Shown here piece after piece: positions 1 to 12,369 of a stretch of DNA of 47,500 nt. This DNA is from Chrysomallon squamiferum. Taxonomy: Eukaryota > Mollusca > Gastropoda > Neomphalida > Peltospiridae. Under the pieces are notes generated by a model, which saw only the letters and a program-made list of their open reading frames with translations, ran no database searches and was not told the origin of the DNA. Made by a program: the position numbers and the translations under genes. The stretch covers positions 7,835,311 through 7,882,810 of the forward strand of contig CM022673.1 in NCBI GenBank assembly GCA_012295275.1, given 5' to 3'. Every line of letters starts with the position of its first letter. Position 1 is the stretch's first letter.

Positions 1-1160
1 GTGCTGTCTTTCATTGAATTATTATTTTAAAATGACATCATTAAAAGAACAAAACAAGCAAATAAATATATTTTTTTCTAATCCTTTCTACCCTGATTTG
101 TTTCTTCAAAAACTCTAATAAGTAATATTCACTATAATCCTGGGTAAATTATTTGACTTAAGAATATATATATATTTTTATTTTTCTCTCTCAATGTTCT
201 ATTTTTGACATGCACCACAATCAGTCCATACGTGATTTTCTGTAACCATTCAGGTGGTGTTCTAAAACAATAATAATATATATATTATCTAACAGAAATA
301 TGTTACATTTATTAACAATGGCAAAATATAAATTCCAATTTTGTCTGTACATTACACATGAAAGCACTTGTACCACTTGAGAAACAACATACAAAATAGC
401 AAATGAACATGGAAGAATATTAAAAATTAAAATTAAAATTAAATAAAAAATTGTGTTTCTTTGTATACAAAAACTAACTCTAATGTGGAAACTGGTATTT
501 ATCAAATAGGACCAATAGCAATACTTCTGTGGTTATTGTTATTTAAGCTCTTGTATAATTAACTATATTTTAAAGAATTAAAACCATAAGACGTTATTTT
601 TGGTTATTAATTAAATTAATGATTTAAAAAGAAAAAGTTCTAAAAATATAAGAGTGCTTGTGAAAACAGTAAAATAAAAACAGGTTTTAAATACAGTAGC
701 AAATTTTTATTTTTTAACTTTTTTTTAAGTGTCTTAAAGTTTATTTTTTCTGTAATTTAGATAAAAACCAAAATATGTAAATTTTTAATTAAAATCACAA
801 AATAGTTTAAATTATTAAACACTGAATGGGCAACAGTTTTAAGCAAACTAGAAAACAAGCTTCTTTTTAAAATCAATTCACTATAACAATAAAGAAAAAG
901 AAAAACTTTAAGAGACTATTTTTGTATAGTAGAGTTTTAAAGATTATTTTTATTTTTTAAACCAGTTTGGTCAGGGTTTCAGAAATGCTGCCTCAAATGC
1001 TATGTATCAGATCATAATTAAAAACAACATAAAACAGAATAATCTTTTACAAATACAAGTGGCATTAACTGGACTAGCATATATAATAATAAAACACCAA
1101 AACAGATGCTAACAAACATTCATCACAAGCTGTAATGTGCAGAACTATAATTGTACAAGC

Positions 1161-1272
1161 ATTGGTAAACACATCGGCCAATCAGAACTGATTTAAGAGA
1201 TGATGAAATTTCATACACCAATAGAAAATCATAATAATTATGAGCTAAGCATGGTTGCCCTCATCATCCAAT
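1161..1272. promoter_or_regulatory. Cluster of four CCAAT words
   Basis: CCAAT occurs at 1178-1182, 1218-1222 and 1268-1272, two of them as CCAATCAGA. An inverted copy (ATTGG) lies at 1161-1165. Such spacing is typical of NF-Y-dependent promoters, but no downstream gene is visible. Confidence 0.25.
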
Positions 1273-2125
1273 CAGATTACTAGTTACAAAAAAAGATGAC
1301 TTGCTGGCACACAATACTGAACTAAAATGACAGTTACACTTTTTTTTTCTTTTTTTTTTTTTTTTTTTTTTTTTTTTGTTTAGTTATAAAATAGGGGAGA
1401 AAAAATAAACAAAGACTTGGAGGTAAATATTAACAACTTTACAGAGATGTTTAATAGTATCATACCCCAAACAGTTTCAAACAATAACAATACAGTTCAG
1501 TGTTACGCACCTGCTAACAAGAAAAACAGTAACATGGATTGACACTGTGGATTTTCCTAATCCACAACAATTATAACATTGAAATTAAAAATGAGTTATG
1601 CAACAATAAATTAATCTATTTAAAAATATAATATATATTTTGTTTTCCAACAAAATCAGCACTATTCTTAAAAGTAAAATGTGTAAAAAAAAAAAAAAAA
1701 AAAAAAATTTAATAAATCAACATACATTTAGAGTAATTTTATTTCTTTATTTTTTTTTTTTTAAATGTATGGTAACTATAATTTTTCAGTATTTTTTCAC
1801 CATTTTGACAGCTTTTATTTATAATTATATATACATATAATTTTTGTTGTTCTGTGTGCAAATAAAAAAAAAATTAAAAAAAATTAAGCCAGATAACATA
1901 ATAATAATAACAACAATAACAACAATAAAAATAATAATATTAATGTAGTGAGAATACCTAAGAAACGAATAGTAAAATCTTAAAGAAGGAGAGTTATTAT
2001 TTATTTTAAAATTAAAATTAAGGTTAAAAAAAAAAAAGAAGAAGAAAAGGCAGCTGCATGCTGGTATTTGACTATGACACTGAATATCACAACCTTATGA
2101 GTGGGAGAAACACACAGGTACACAT

Positions 2126-2170
<45 letters not shown>

Positions 2171-3182
2171 ACCTTTGAAACGAATATATATTTTTGAATA
2201 ATTAATTTTAGAACACCAATAAAAATTAAAAACAGTCTTTACTGACAATTAACTAGCATGCATTATAAGTGAATGTCAAATTCCGAGTGAAGGGAGTTAA
2301 CTACAGCGAGTGTTATAAATTAAGTAAGTTACAGGTACATTCAGTTTTTAAAACATGTCATCTTCAATATATGAAATCATTTTTTTTTTTTTTATTTTTT
2401 TTGAAAATCAAATTTTTGAAATATACAAATTTTATATTTTAAAAAATATGTTCAGATGTTCCTGTGTGACCAAACCACTAAGAATTACAAAAAAATCAAA
2501 GAATACAGGAAGTCCTCTATTTCAACTAATACCTGTTAAAATATATTCATGGCGCGGTGGGTTTTGAAAAAAGTAACATGATAAATATACATTAAATCTT
2601 AAGACACTAAACCCCACAGTTAAACTAACACTTATTACCAACTGTATAAACTGTTGTATTTTATCAAAAAGATTTGCATTACAATTGGTGAATAGACTAC
2701 CAACTGAAAAATAACTGAAAAAAAAACGCATATCATGTATGATAAATACTGAAATTAACTTGAGGTAAGAAAACCCTGTGTACAAACTGTATTTTCTAAA
2801 AATTTAATTATATATTAATTTTTGCACTGATATATTTCGGAAATCTTAGGAGGAATAAAATATGATGATCAAATGAGTGTCTCTGTGTATATATATATAT
2901 ATATATGTAATAAATTTTAAAAGGACAACAGAAGAATAATGTGACCACAGCTGAATTTAGAAATGGATGCACAAGATCAAACTTAAACTAGTTTCACATA
3001 TAAATAAGAAGATGAATTAGGAAAGTGAGAAAAGTATAAAACTTTGTGACAACAGCTAAAAATAATTCTTAAAATTCTGTGAAACATATAAAGTGTGCAT
3101 GTTTGGAACAAGAAACCAATGAGACTGTGATCAAATGTGCACCAAATCTATCCATTATTAAAAAGAACTTAAACATACCATG

Positions 3183-3199
3183 ATGATGATAATAATAAC

Positions 3200-3240
<41 letters not shown>

Positions 3241-3252
3241 GTAATAATAATC
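3183..3252. repeat. (AAT)n microsatellite
   Basis: Mostly uninterrupted AAT/TAA units with GAT units at the left edge. Confidence 0.95.
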
Positions 3253-3479
3253 ACGACAGAAATACCTGACCAAACCAACCTAACAATGTGTATCAACAAT
3301 GAACTGTTAAAAGATGACCATTTCAACCACAGAGAAAAGAAATACAAGTTCTTCAGAACTGTCTTGGAAAAATTCAAACTGGGAAAAGGCACAGTGAACA
3401 ATTTTAACATAAAACAAACTTTTAACATAACTGATATTAATATGCACCAACAAGAAATTTTAACTGAAATAATTTAATA

Positions 3480-3514
<35 letters not shown>

Positions 3515-3908
3515 AACAACAAATTATCCTTTTTTCTTTCATTAAAGGTGGTTAAAATTTTAATTTTTTATATATATATATGTATTTTTTTATATATTTA
3601 TTTATTTATATATATATGAAATGTAGCACAGAAGAAACAGAAAACATATCTTTATTTGCTACAAATAGAAGAATTTAAAAATTTATCAGAAACAAGATAT
3701 TTACGTTTATGTGTTTCAGTTACTATCTTAAACAACCCTGCCTGCTAGTGTCTTCATAACTTGCATTGTAATAACACCCTGCTTAACTCTAAGGATCCAA
3801 AAATCATAAATTCAGAACCCACTGGATCCCTACAACATACATTTAAAAAACCCTGATTTAACTTGTTAGAACCAAAAACTTATAATAATAATAATGGTTA
3901 TAGTAGCA

Positions 3909-3909
<1 letters not shown>

Positions 3910-3994
<85 letters not shown>
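3910..3994. repeat. (AAT)n-(AAAT)n compound microsatellite
   Basis: An AAT array passing directly into an AAAT array. Confidence 0.95.
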
Positions 3995-4793
3995 ACAGCA
4001 AGAAAATATTTTTAATAAAGGAGCTAAGAATTCTCTAAAACAACAAGTTATGGAGATCTGAAACACAGTATGTCAAAATTAATACTGGTTAGAATATGAA
4101 ATATATTTTAAATTTTTGTTTGTTTTAATGAAAAGCTATGTTTAACAACTTGTACACTTGTGATCACCAACTACTGTTGGACTTACAAAATAAAATGTTT
4201 GGTGTAACCAATATTTTAAAATTAAAATAATGAATATTATTTGGTAAATAATTTTCAAAATAAAATCATTAATTCTTTAGGTTTTTTTTATACAGTGTGA
4301 AAAAAGATTTAACAACAACTGAATAATAAAAAAAATAATAATAATAATAAATAATGATAATAATAATATTCTTTCCATGATTTCTAAGAAGAAAGTTAAG
4401 TATGTTTCAACTTACAGAAAGAACTTGTGAAGAAATGAAAACGGTGGGAATGAGAGAAATTTCAATACAAAATGTCTTAAAGGTGGGGAAACTTTAATTT
4501 GGACATTGTGGACAAAGACACTTTTAAAAAAAAAAAAAAAAATATTAATAATAATATTAAGAAGAAATTAAACAAAAAAGACATACAAAGCTACTTTTAA
4601 TTCCAACACAGAGGCAGTTTAACGTGACTAGACAACTGAATATTTTACACATGTAATATTTATATTAATGAAAACACATAATAAGACCTTAATGCTCATC
4701 TCCATGACAACCTCTCTGGCACAAGGTCTGTAATATTCTGCACATTTCAGTTAAATAAAACAACACTGCCTTCGGTCCCAGAATATGTTTAGT

Positions 4794-4837
<44 letters not shown>

Positions 4838-5099
4838 ATTATTATTATTTTTTTGTTTTGTTTCTATGTACATAAAATCTCTCATTTATCAACAAATATA
4901 TTCAACTATATTTGTGCAGTTTTCACCAGATATGATCTGTTGTAAAGTTCCTTGTATCAACACAGAACATATCTCTGGCAAAAAAAGTGTACTGGCAATT
5001 TCCAAGAAGGTCACTCCAGATACAAAACAGAAACCTCAAACTCCAACATAACAATAATATTTAACCATTATTACAAAACTAATATATATATATATATAT

Positions 5100-5829
5100 A
5101 ATTTTTTTGTTCTTTTTTTTTTTTAAATGTGTGTTTTATTTTTCTATCTTGTTAAAATAGCGGTTTCCGTATAAAAAGATGACAAAGAGAGAGAGAGTGA
5201 GAACAGTTTTTAAAAAGTTTCATTGACAAAACACCAAATAATTTTATTACTGGATTATTATACATCTTGTGATTCCCAACACATCTCACAACTTCTGTAC
5301 ACATTGGCAGACACGACAGTTTTGTGAAGTCTCTGTCAAAATAACAGTGAACACAACGATGTCAATATTAAATGCAGAACAAATACGTGTGGGAGATTAT
5401 TAAAACTACAGTTATTGTTACAGTTGTATTATTATCATTATTATTATTATTGTTTTTGTTATTACTGTTAACACCATCGTGCAGGCTCTTTTGTTTTTCC
5501 ACTGGTAGCCCGGATTTAGGCAAAAAGCGTTTAGACAGCGCGTGACTGTTTTTGTTTCTGTTCTGTTTGTGCCACTAACATTGAAGGGATCGTACAAACT
5601 AGCGAGACTGGACAAATGTTGTACAAGGAAACATGTGCTTTCACAACAACACAACAACCATGCAGCTCATCTATGGAGACGGGCAGGTCAGCCTTGGGTT
5701 GGGTTGGGTGTGGTAAAGGAAAAGGGAGGGGGCTTTTGGGAAGTGTATCTGTGATTCATCTAGGTTATACAAAAATAGACTGATCCCATGTGACTGACTG
5801 ACTGACCGCCTCAGTGTTTGTCTGTGTGT

Positions 5830-5890
<61 letters not shown>

Positions 5891-6039
5891 TTATGGGAAA
5901 GTCGGGTTGGCAGTGGTGTAATTTCCACCAACTGGTTATCCACCTCCAGACAAAAACTTGTAGCACAAGAATGTTGTGCACTGCTAAACCTTTCTCTGTT
6001 TTTTTTCCCCGTTCTCTCCTTGTGGAGGGATAACATGGA
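5100..6039 (-). other. HDAC4: Probable 3' UTR (proximal part)
   Basis: Downstream of the stop the sequence is more complex and less AT-rich than the distal flank, from about 5450 to 6039. It is interrupted by an (AC)n tract in transcript sense at 5832-5885. AATAAA-type signals in minus orientation (TTTATT on the plus strand) occur near 5135 and 5241. The polyadenylation site cannot be fixed. Confidence 0.5.
5832..5885. repeat. (GT)n microsatellite in the 3' UTR
   Basis: About 27 GT units on the plus strand, so (AC)n in the transcript. Confidence 0.95.
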
Positions 6040-6085
6040 TTACGTCCCTTCGTCCATTGGTTCAGTTTCTTGCTCAACAGATTCA
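6040..6085 (-). CDS. HDAC4: HDAC4-like terminal coding exon 23
   Basis: Acceptor poly-T then TTCAG|TGAATC. It encodes [S]ESVEQETEPMDEGT, followed by TAA at 6040-6042. The phase fits the AG left by the previous exon. The ending parallels human HDAC4 DEEPMEEEPPL and HDAC5 EEPMEQEPAL, which supports the call despite its short length. Confidence 0.88.
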
Positions 6086-6298
6086 CTGAAAAAAAAAAAA
6101 AAATAAACTGTAAACTACAACATTAAAAAAAAAAAAAAAAAAAATTATTAAAAAAAGTAGAAAAAAAAAAAAAAAAAAATAGAAAAAATATCCCTCAAAA
6201 AAAAAAAAAAAATCAAAACTAACCAAATAAAGCAAACAACTCAAAATGTATTATGTGTTAAATCCACCGAGGATTATGACGGATTATCTGCGACATAC
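6086..6298 (-). other. Last intron, 213 bp
   Basis: Largely poly-T in gene sense. Nothing else is seen. Confidence 0.85.
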
Positions 6299-6434
6299 CT
6301 GTGTTTGGCTGGAACCATGGACAAGGAGGCCAAAGCAGTGACAGTGTCTGCTTCTTCTATTTCACGTTTCTGTGCTTCCATCAAAGAGTGGTGTATTGTA
6401 CCCAGGTAACGCTTAACACTCGGCCAGTGCTCAC
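6299..6434 (-). CDS. HDAC4: HDAC4-like coding exon 22: C-terminal tail and export signal
   Basis: Acceptor TTCCACCAG|GTGAGC, donor CACAG|GTATGT, 136 nt. It encodes [G]EHWPSVKRYLGTIHHSL and then MEAQKREIEEADTVTALA. EEADTVTALASLS matches human HDAC4 EEAETVTAMASLS, the CRM1-type nuclear export region. Reading on past the donor gives a stop within a few codons, but the final exon below is clearly better. Confidence 0.94.
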
Positions 6435-7021
6435 CTGGTGGAATAAAAGTATAAAAACAAAAATAAAACAAAAATCTGTTAACATCATTTTTAATAATTC
6501 AAATATAGAACGAAAAAAACCCATTAACAAACCCAAAGATAAAAAAATAATAATAATTATAAAAATCCAAAGATCAAAAAATAATAATAATTAAAAAAAT
6601 TCAAAGATAAAAAAATAATAATAATTAAAAAAATAAATAACATTAAGTTTAGTTACTGATTTAATTCCAACAGAAGAAAAATATGGTACTCTTTATGTCT
6701 GAGATGGACGTGAAATTTAAACAAAAAAACTACCAAAAAACCCCCAACAACAATGCAAAAACAATAAACAAATAAAACATAGAAATAATTCTCAGATGAA
6801 AAGAACTGGTATCATTCTGTATTAGCAAACAACTCAACGTGGAATTTGAGTTTATAAAACAAAAAAATGAACATTCAAGTTTTATGGTCTACCTATGAAA
6901 AGTATTGTGAAAAAAAAAAATTAATAATAAAATAAAATAAATAATAACAATGAAAAAAAAAAACCTAAACATTTTACAAGTATGAGAGAAGATTGTGTGT
7001 TTAATTAAATATATTACTTAC
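6435..7021 (-). other. Intron, 587 bp
   Basis: Includes three copies of a CAAAGATAAAAAAATAATAA-like phrase at 6531-6640. AT-rich otherwise. Confidence 0.8.
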
Positions 7022-7106
7022 CCTGAATTTGAATTGTTTGTTCAAATGTTTCCAGAGCTGGTTTACAAGATGGCCGACACATTTCCTTTTCTTCTATGGT
7101 AGTGAG
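7022..7106 (-). CDS. HDAC4: HDAC4-like coding exon 21
   Basis: Acceptor TTTTTTTTCAG|CTCAC, donor TTCAGG|GTAAGT, 85 nt. It encodes LTTIEEKEMCRPSCKP and then ALETFEQTIQIQ. It corresponds to the end of the deacetylase fold, where human HDAC5 reads ..NAVATLEKVIEIQSKHW. Confidence 0.92.
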
Positions 7107-7266
7107 CTGAAAAAAAAATGATTTATACAATTATTTTACACACTAAGTTTTAATAATAATAACAATAATACTAATAAAGATCCCACTAAAAATAAATAAT
7201 AACAGAAAAGAACAAAATCCCATTAAAAAAAAACAGTAAAAAAAAAAAAAGCCCTTGAAACATACA

Positions 7267-7365
<99 letters not shown>

Positions 7366-7417
7366 TATATGCAAACACACATCAAACAAAAGGAATGTAA
7401 CATCAGAAATATTCTAC
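7107..7417 (-). other. Intron, 311 bp
   Basis: Dominated by a (TC)n-(AC)n compound microsatellite at 7273-7362, starting only about 55 bp past the donor. Confidence 0.85.
7273..7362. repeat. (TC)n-(AC)n compound microsatellite
   Basis: About 29 TC units followed by about 16 AC units. Confidence 0.95.
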
Positions 7418-7551
7418 CTCGTCTCCGAGCAAAGCCCGCACACATGAAACTGAAGCTTCAGAAATGGCGGGGATATCATAGCCTCCTTCCAGAACAAGAA
7501 CAACTTTGCCTCCAGCCAGGGACATCAGTTCACGAGTCATGTGAGCAAAAC
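7418..7551 (-). CDS. HDAC4: HDAC4-like coding exon 20: catalytic Tyr position
   Basis: Acceptor TTTTAAAAG|GTTTTGC, donor GACGAG|GTAGAA, 134 nt. It encodes FAHMTRELMSLAGGKV and then VLVLEGGYDIPAISEAS, ending ALLGDE. The Tyr in EGGYD stands where vertebrate HDAC4/5/7/9 have His (EGGHD). Tyr at this site stabilises the reaction intermediate in active class I and IIb deacetylases. This enzyme may therefore be more active than vertebrate class IIa proteins. Confidence 0.96.
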
Positions 7552-7730
7552 CTTTTAAAAAAAAAAAACAAAAAAACATCCTTTATAAATACTGACATTT
7601 TAAAGCTAGAAAAAGACACTCACTCCATTTATCAATCAGACATTTTTACAACTTTTTTCAATCATAGTTTTGAAAAATGTATTTATGAGTTAGTGAGTGT
7701 TATTATTATTTGTTTTGAAAATCATGTTAC
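7552..7730 (-). other. Intron, 179 bp
   Basis: A short AT-rich intron. Nothing is seen in it. Confidence 0.85.
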
Positions 7731-7849
7731 CTGCAGCTGTGACCTCGTATCCTCCTAGTGGGGCAGGGTGACCCTTGGCTGCATCAAAACCAGCAGAAAT
7801 CAGAATAACATCAGGTGAAAACTCACGAGCTACTGGCATAACAATGGTC
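7731..7849 (-). CDS. HDAC4: HDAC4-like coding exon 19: third zinc ligand
   Basis: Acceptor ATATTACAG|GACCA, donor GCTGCAG|GTAACA, 119 nt. It encodes [R][18 protein letters not shown] and then [18 protein letters not shown]. The Asp in GFDAAKGH is the remaining catalytic zinc ligand. Human HDAC4 has SSGFDAVEGHPTPLGGY here. Confidence 0.97.
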
Positions 7850-7894
7850 CTGTAATATAAAATTAACAATAACAGCATCAACAACAACAACAAC

Positions 7895-7949
<55 letters not shown>

Positions 7950-8933
7950 GTAACAAATTGAAAAACAGAACACCCAGCTTATAAAAAACCACAAAAAAAC
8001 CAACAAAACAAGTAATAATTCATTACAGCCTTTGCTATACACAGGTCTTTTTTTATATAAAGACGAAATAATGTATCAGCTAAGAAATTAATGCTAATCT
8101 GAAAGTGAATTAATGATACAATAAATTTACATTATTAATATCATTGTAATGCCACTTTCAGCAGAAACTATTAAAATAAAAAAATTATATAGCTGTTCTA
8201 AACATAAACTTAATTAACATAATTAACCAGATAATGTTATCACATTTATGTGAATTTTTTAAATAGATAAAAAAGAAAAGAAAATCAGAAATAATTCTGC
8301 TTTCTAAACTGAAAATCTGAATTAAAAAAACAACCCCATAAAAAACAAAAACCCATTAAATTTTATGACAGTTCTGTAAAAACTAAATCAATAAGATAAG
8401 AATTAATGTTAATATTTAAATAATTTTTTTTTTTTTTTTTTTTTACCATCATTAAAGAGATCAGTATCAATTTAGTAACTTTATGACATCATAACATTAT
8501 ATTTTAAGTAAGAGAAAAATAGATCTTAAAACATTTCTTTTTTAAAAACTCAAAATTCTAAATAAATGTTACAAAAATAGACTGTTTACTGTATTATCAG
8601 TAACAACTGTTAATATAATGATAATAATTCAACTTCTTATGTCAGGAAATCGAAACTGTTTCCTTTTTTAAACAAAAACTAAACAAGCAAATTTTTAACA
8701 TTCTATTTTAAATATACATGAAATAAGAAATGCTTCTTTTGATCTGCTATCAGTGATTTTAAAAATTAATCTCAAAAAGTACTTTCCTTTAATAAAGGTA
8801 AAAATATATTTGAAAAACGGCAAAAAGAAAGAAAAAAAAGAAATGTATTCTTGATTCATCAAAAGAACAGAATAATAATGACATCCAAAGAAAAGCAAAA
8901 AGAACTAAAAATAAAGATAAAAATCATTTGACA

Positions 8934-8969
<36 letters not shown>

Positions 8970-9447
8970 GACAGATCGAGGAACAGATATATATAGAAAC
9001 AGACAGAAAGAAAGACGCATGGATGGATAGAGAGAGAGAGATGGAGGACAGACACACAGAAAAAGAAGTAGTGACACATATAGAGATACAAAATGTATTT
9101 TGTAAATTCATTGACTTCAGTCAAAGTATTTTTTTGTTTCAAATGATCAATGAAAACATTCAGATTTTTGTGCATTTAAGCCAAACATGGCTTATCGCAA
9201 AAAGATCAAGCTATGACACAGTTCTCTATACAGGATATGTTTCTTAAGCAATGAGCAACTCTTTAGTACTGAAGTTGAAAAAAAATTACCAAACTGAAAA
9301 AGTTCTTGTGAAAGAAATTTTACAACATTTAAACATCGGTGGTGTATCTGTCATCATTCTCTAAGCTCTTTTATGGAATGGACCTGGCAAGGTTAGGTTC
9401 AGGTTAATGCCATTTTGACACTTTAGCAAGACCTAAGACAAACTCAC
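7850..9447 (-). other. 1.6-kb intron
   Basis: Contains (AAT)n at 7879-7949, (GT)n at 8936-8964 and AT-rich sequence. No exon is recognised. Confidence 0.8.
7879..7949. repeat. (CAA)n-(AAT)n microsatellite
   Basis: CAA units passing into AAT units, beginning about 30 bp from the exon acceptor at 7849. Confidence 0.95.
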
Positions 9448-9665
9448 CTAAACGCAGTCAAGTATTCGGCATCTCCCATTGGAGGATTGAGGCTTCCTCC
9501 GAATGCGATGTTCACGTTAAACCCAACCCCATCCTCAGCACCGCACTCGTCTGGAGCCCCAGTTCCAGGAAAGAAGTTGCCGTTGTCATGACGATGAATT
9601 GATATGTACAAAACATGCTGATCATTGTAAAACATCTGCTGTGTTCCATTACCATGGTGAACATC
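9448..9665 (-). CDS. HDAC4: HDAC4-like coding exon 18: zinc-binding DVHHGNG
   Basis: Acceptor CTTCTAG|GATGTT, donor TTTAG|GTGAGT, 218 nt. It begins [15 protein letters not shown], giving Asp and His ligands of the catalytic zinc. It continues through [17 protein letters not shown] and [17 protein letters not shown]. These are hallmark class II deacetylase segments. Confidence 0.97.
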
Positions 9666-10629
9666 CTAGAAGAAGGAAAAAAAAATAATAAATAAAAATA
9701 ACAGTAATAATAATAATAATAAAAAAAATAATAATAAAAATAAAAATAACAGTAATAATAATAATAATAACAATAATAAAAAAATTATAATTATTATTAT
9801 TTTTTTTTAAATGAAGTAAATATTAATGGATTAAGGAAAAACAAACATAATGAAATTTAAAGTGTAACTTCATTCTGAGCACTTGCAGATACTTCTTACC
9901 GCCTCTTAGCAAGTTGGAATAAATACATTATTGGCAGAGATGCTGCATCCATTAATCTATTAGTTCTTTCATTTGTTTTTCTTAAAGTTTTTAAAATGAT
10001 TTACATTTCTTGTTAACACTGCATATATACGAATGCCAAAGGAAAAGGTGGCTACCATACTTTTTGTATCGTATGGCCATACTTTATTATTAGAAAACAC
10101 CGGTCTCCTAGTGGAATTAAAATATTTACTTGAATGAACACGAAAAAAAAAAATTTAATTTTAAACATAATTAGACTCTAAAGATTATTTTGTAATGAAT
10201 AAAGAAGATGACCTTTAATTTAATTTAGAACAATAATTTGTTGTTTATTAAACTTTTTTGTACACTTCAAAAATAGCTTCATCTTTTTTTCTCCCAAATC
10301 TAACCAATATAATATATTCTATTAAAAAAAATACATAAAAAAAAAAAAAAATAATAATAATAAAATAATAATAAATAATGAAAACAGAAAGAAGAAAATG
10401 ATTTGTTTATTCAAGCATTTACAAGCACTCAGATTTAACCTGTTTATTTCAGCGACTTCCTCTCTGAAATCTGATTCTTTCCTTGCAACATTTAATAAGT
10501 ATTAAGCCTTGTTTACTCAGCTAGGTTTAAAAACCTGAGTGAAAAAGGTAACTTTAATGACTAACAAAGTGAAAGTCAATTACAGTGACATTTCTCTTTA
10601 AACAGTTCTAATGATGCTAAATGTCTTAC
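9666..10629 (-). other. Intron, 964 bp
   Basis: An imperfect tandem of AAT-type phrases lies at about 9680-9780. The rest is AT-rich with no feature seen. Confidence 0.8.
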
Positions 10630-10717
10630 CCAGTCGACAATCAAAACTTTATTGATTTTTAACTTTTCGCGCAACTGCTTTGCAGCAATAGCAATTGAAT
10701 TGAAAAAACAGAAACCC
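10630..10717 (-). CDS. HDAC4: HDAC4-like coding exon 17: deacetylase domain
   Basis: Acceptor TTTTTTCAG|GGGTTTC, donor GACTGG|GTAAGA, 88 nt. It encodes GFCFFNSIAIAAKQLREK and ends KVLIVDW. It is near-identical to vertebrate GFCYFNSVAVAAK..ILIVDW. Phase 0 at the end joins directly to DVHHGNG in the next exon. Confidence 0.96.
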
Positions 10718-11505
10718 CTGAAAAAATAAAACAAATTGTTATTATTACTATTGCACGTGTGGCTAAAAAAAAAAAAAAAAAAAAAAATAGCAGCAAATGA
10801 GAAAAGTCTGTTACTAACATTTACATAACAATATACACACATGTACATTTGCATTAACAAAATACTTTTTTTTTTTAAATTTATTTATTTTTAATGATAT
10901 TGATGTTTCTTTCCAAATTATATGTAAAAATATTTTTCCTTTTAAACATTTTTTAAAATTCATTTTCCCCCCTCTATAAAGACACAACAACACTCTTCCC
11001 CCAAAATTAAAATAAAATTTTCTATTGGTTAATTTTTAATTTTCATTCATCCCCACCCCTGTAAAGAAACCAAAAACAAGGAACACACACAGAAAGAAAA
11101 GAAAAATTAAGTTGTTTATTTAAACTATTTCTGTCAAAGACATTCCTAATGCTTCATTTGTCAAATTGTTTTAGACACTGATAAATTCAAACAAATAAAC
11201 ATAAAATTTAAAGACGAAATAAGATGAAGAATACTTTTAGTGGAATGAGAGTTTTATGGCTTCAGATAAAAAGAACAATAAAATAAAACAAAAATAAAAT
11301 AGACACACAAGCAATTATTACAGTATAAAAACAACATAAACAAACGTAATGAGAGAATATTTTTATGATTCAACAAAACAGTGCTGACTGACTGATAGAG
11401 ACAGGAAGACTTAGAAATGAGGCAGACGGGCACCTACAAAGATAGACACAGACAAAACAACAGACATGCATAGAAATAGACAGACAGACAGACAGACAGA
11501 CTTAC
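10718..11505 (-). other. Intron, 788 bp
   Basis: AT-rich with homopolymer runs and an (ACAG)n tract at 11479-11501. Nothing else is seen. Confidence 0.8.
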
Positions 11506-11561
11506 ATAGCTTGATTCGACTCTGCATGATGACCTGGTGGTCTCACAACAGCCATGCCATT
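11506..11561 (-). CDS. HDAC4: HDAC4-like coding exon 16: catalytic His pair
   Basis: Acceptor TACATTTCAG|AATGG, donor CAAGCTAT|GTAAGT, 56 nt. It encodes NGMAVVRPPGHHAESNQA[M]. RPPGHHAE carries the two active-site histidines of the charge-relay system. The vertebrate counterpart is NGFAVVRPPGHHAEESTPM. An (ACAG)n tract lies a few bases beyond the donor. Confidence 0.96.
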
Positions 11562-12338
11562 CTGAAATGTAGTATTTATATATATATATATATTTACAAG
11601 AACAAGCAAACAAAGAAAAAACCCATTAATAAATATGCCATAACAATACCTCAACATATTTTAATGTAACAAGTACTATTTACAAAGTATCAAACAAAGT
11701 TTTTTTTTTTTTTACAATGGCAGTAGTGGAAATTAATAATACCTATCATTTATTAACATATATTCAAGTCTTGGATTTATGACAAGTAGTAGGAAACTGG
11801 TTAGAATGGGGAAAATGTTGAAAAAGCATTACAAAGAATAATCCTGCAAGCCATTAATGGCATTACGTCTCATATGAGTACTCTTAACTTCTGTCAGCAT
11901 ATAAAGTATTACTGGAATGTATAATGGTTCTTCAAAAATCACAAATAATAAAATAAATAAATAAAACAAATGATAGAGGTCATGTGTAATACGTAAACTG
12001 AATGTTTAATTTAAAATAATAACTAAAAATGAATTAATAAACAAGTAAATTCAGGAGGTTATTTTATTTTATTTTGTTTTTGTTTTAAAAGTGCATAGCA
12101 AAGTACTCTTTGCTATAAATAAATAAACCTCTTAAAGTAGGAAAGAAGGTGAAAAAGAAAATCCGAATACAATGTCTGTTTTTCCAATCAAGATATTAAT
12201 CACTTGTCTATTTAGATTGATATTAGATTACATGCAAGAGAAAACATTCACACAATATTCTGTACAGTTTTTATTCCGCTTAAAACGTTTTTAACTGAGA
12301 ACAAAAAAATAAAAAAAATAAAAATATAATAATAATAA

Positions 12339-12369
<31 letters not shown>

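Larger units (their letters stand above)
1..5099. other. 3' flank or very long 3' UTR, no gene seen
   Basis: Very AT-rich, with long poly-A/T runs (about 1341-1377, 2130-2165, 3483-3512, 4798-4833) and (AAT)n arrays at 3183-3252 and 3910-3994. Short open frames here lack splice context or any family resemblance. A cluster of CCAAT words at 1161-1272 is the only notable motif group. Confidence 0.6.

Noticed and set aside
3286-3477. Plus-strand open frame starting MCINNELLKDDHFNH
   Set aside because: Reasonable residue mix, but no splice context, no family recognised, AT-rich flank; probably chance.
6274-6298. Read-through C-terminus ending YVADNPS as the protein end
   Set aside because: A strong donor precedes it, and the spliced tail ending in ETEPMDEGT matches the family C-terminus.
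7690-7992. Open frame beginning in a poly-Leu run and ending in HDAC sequence
   Set aside because: Only its last part is the real exon 7731-7849. The Leu run is a read of the intronic (AAT)n array.
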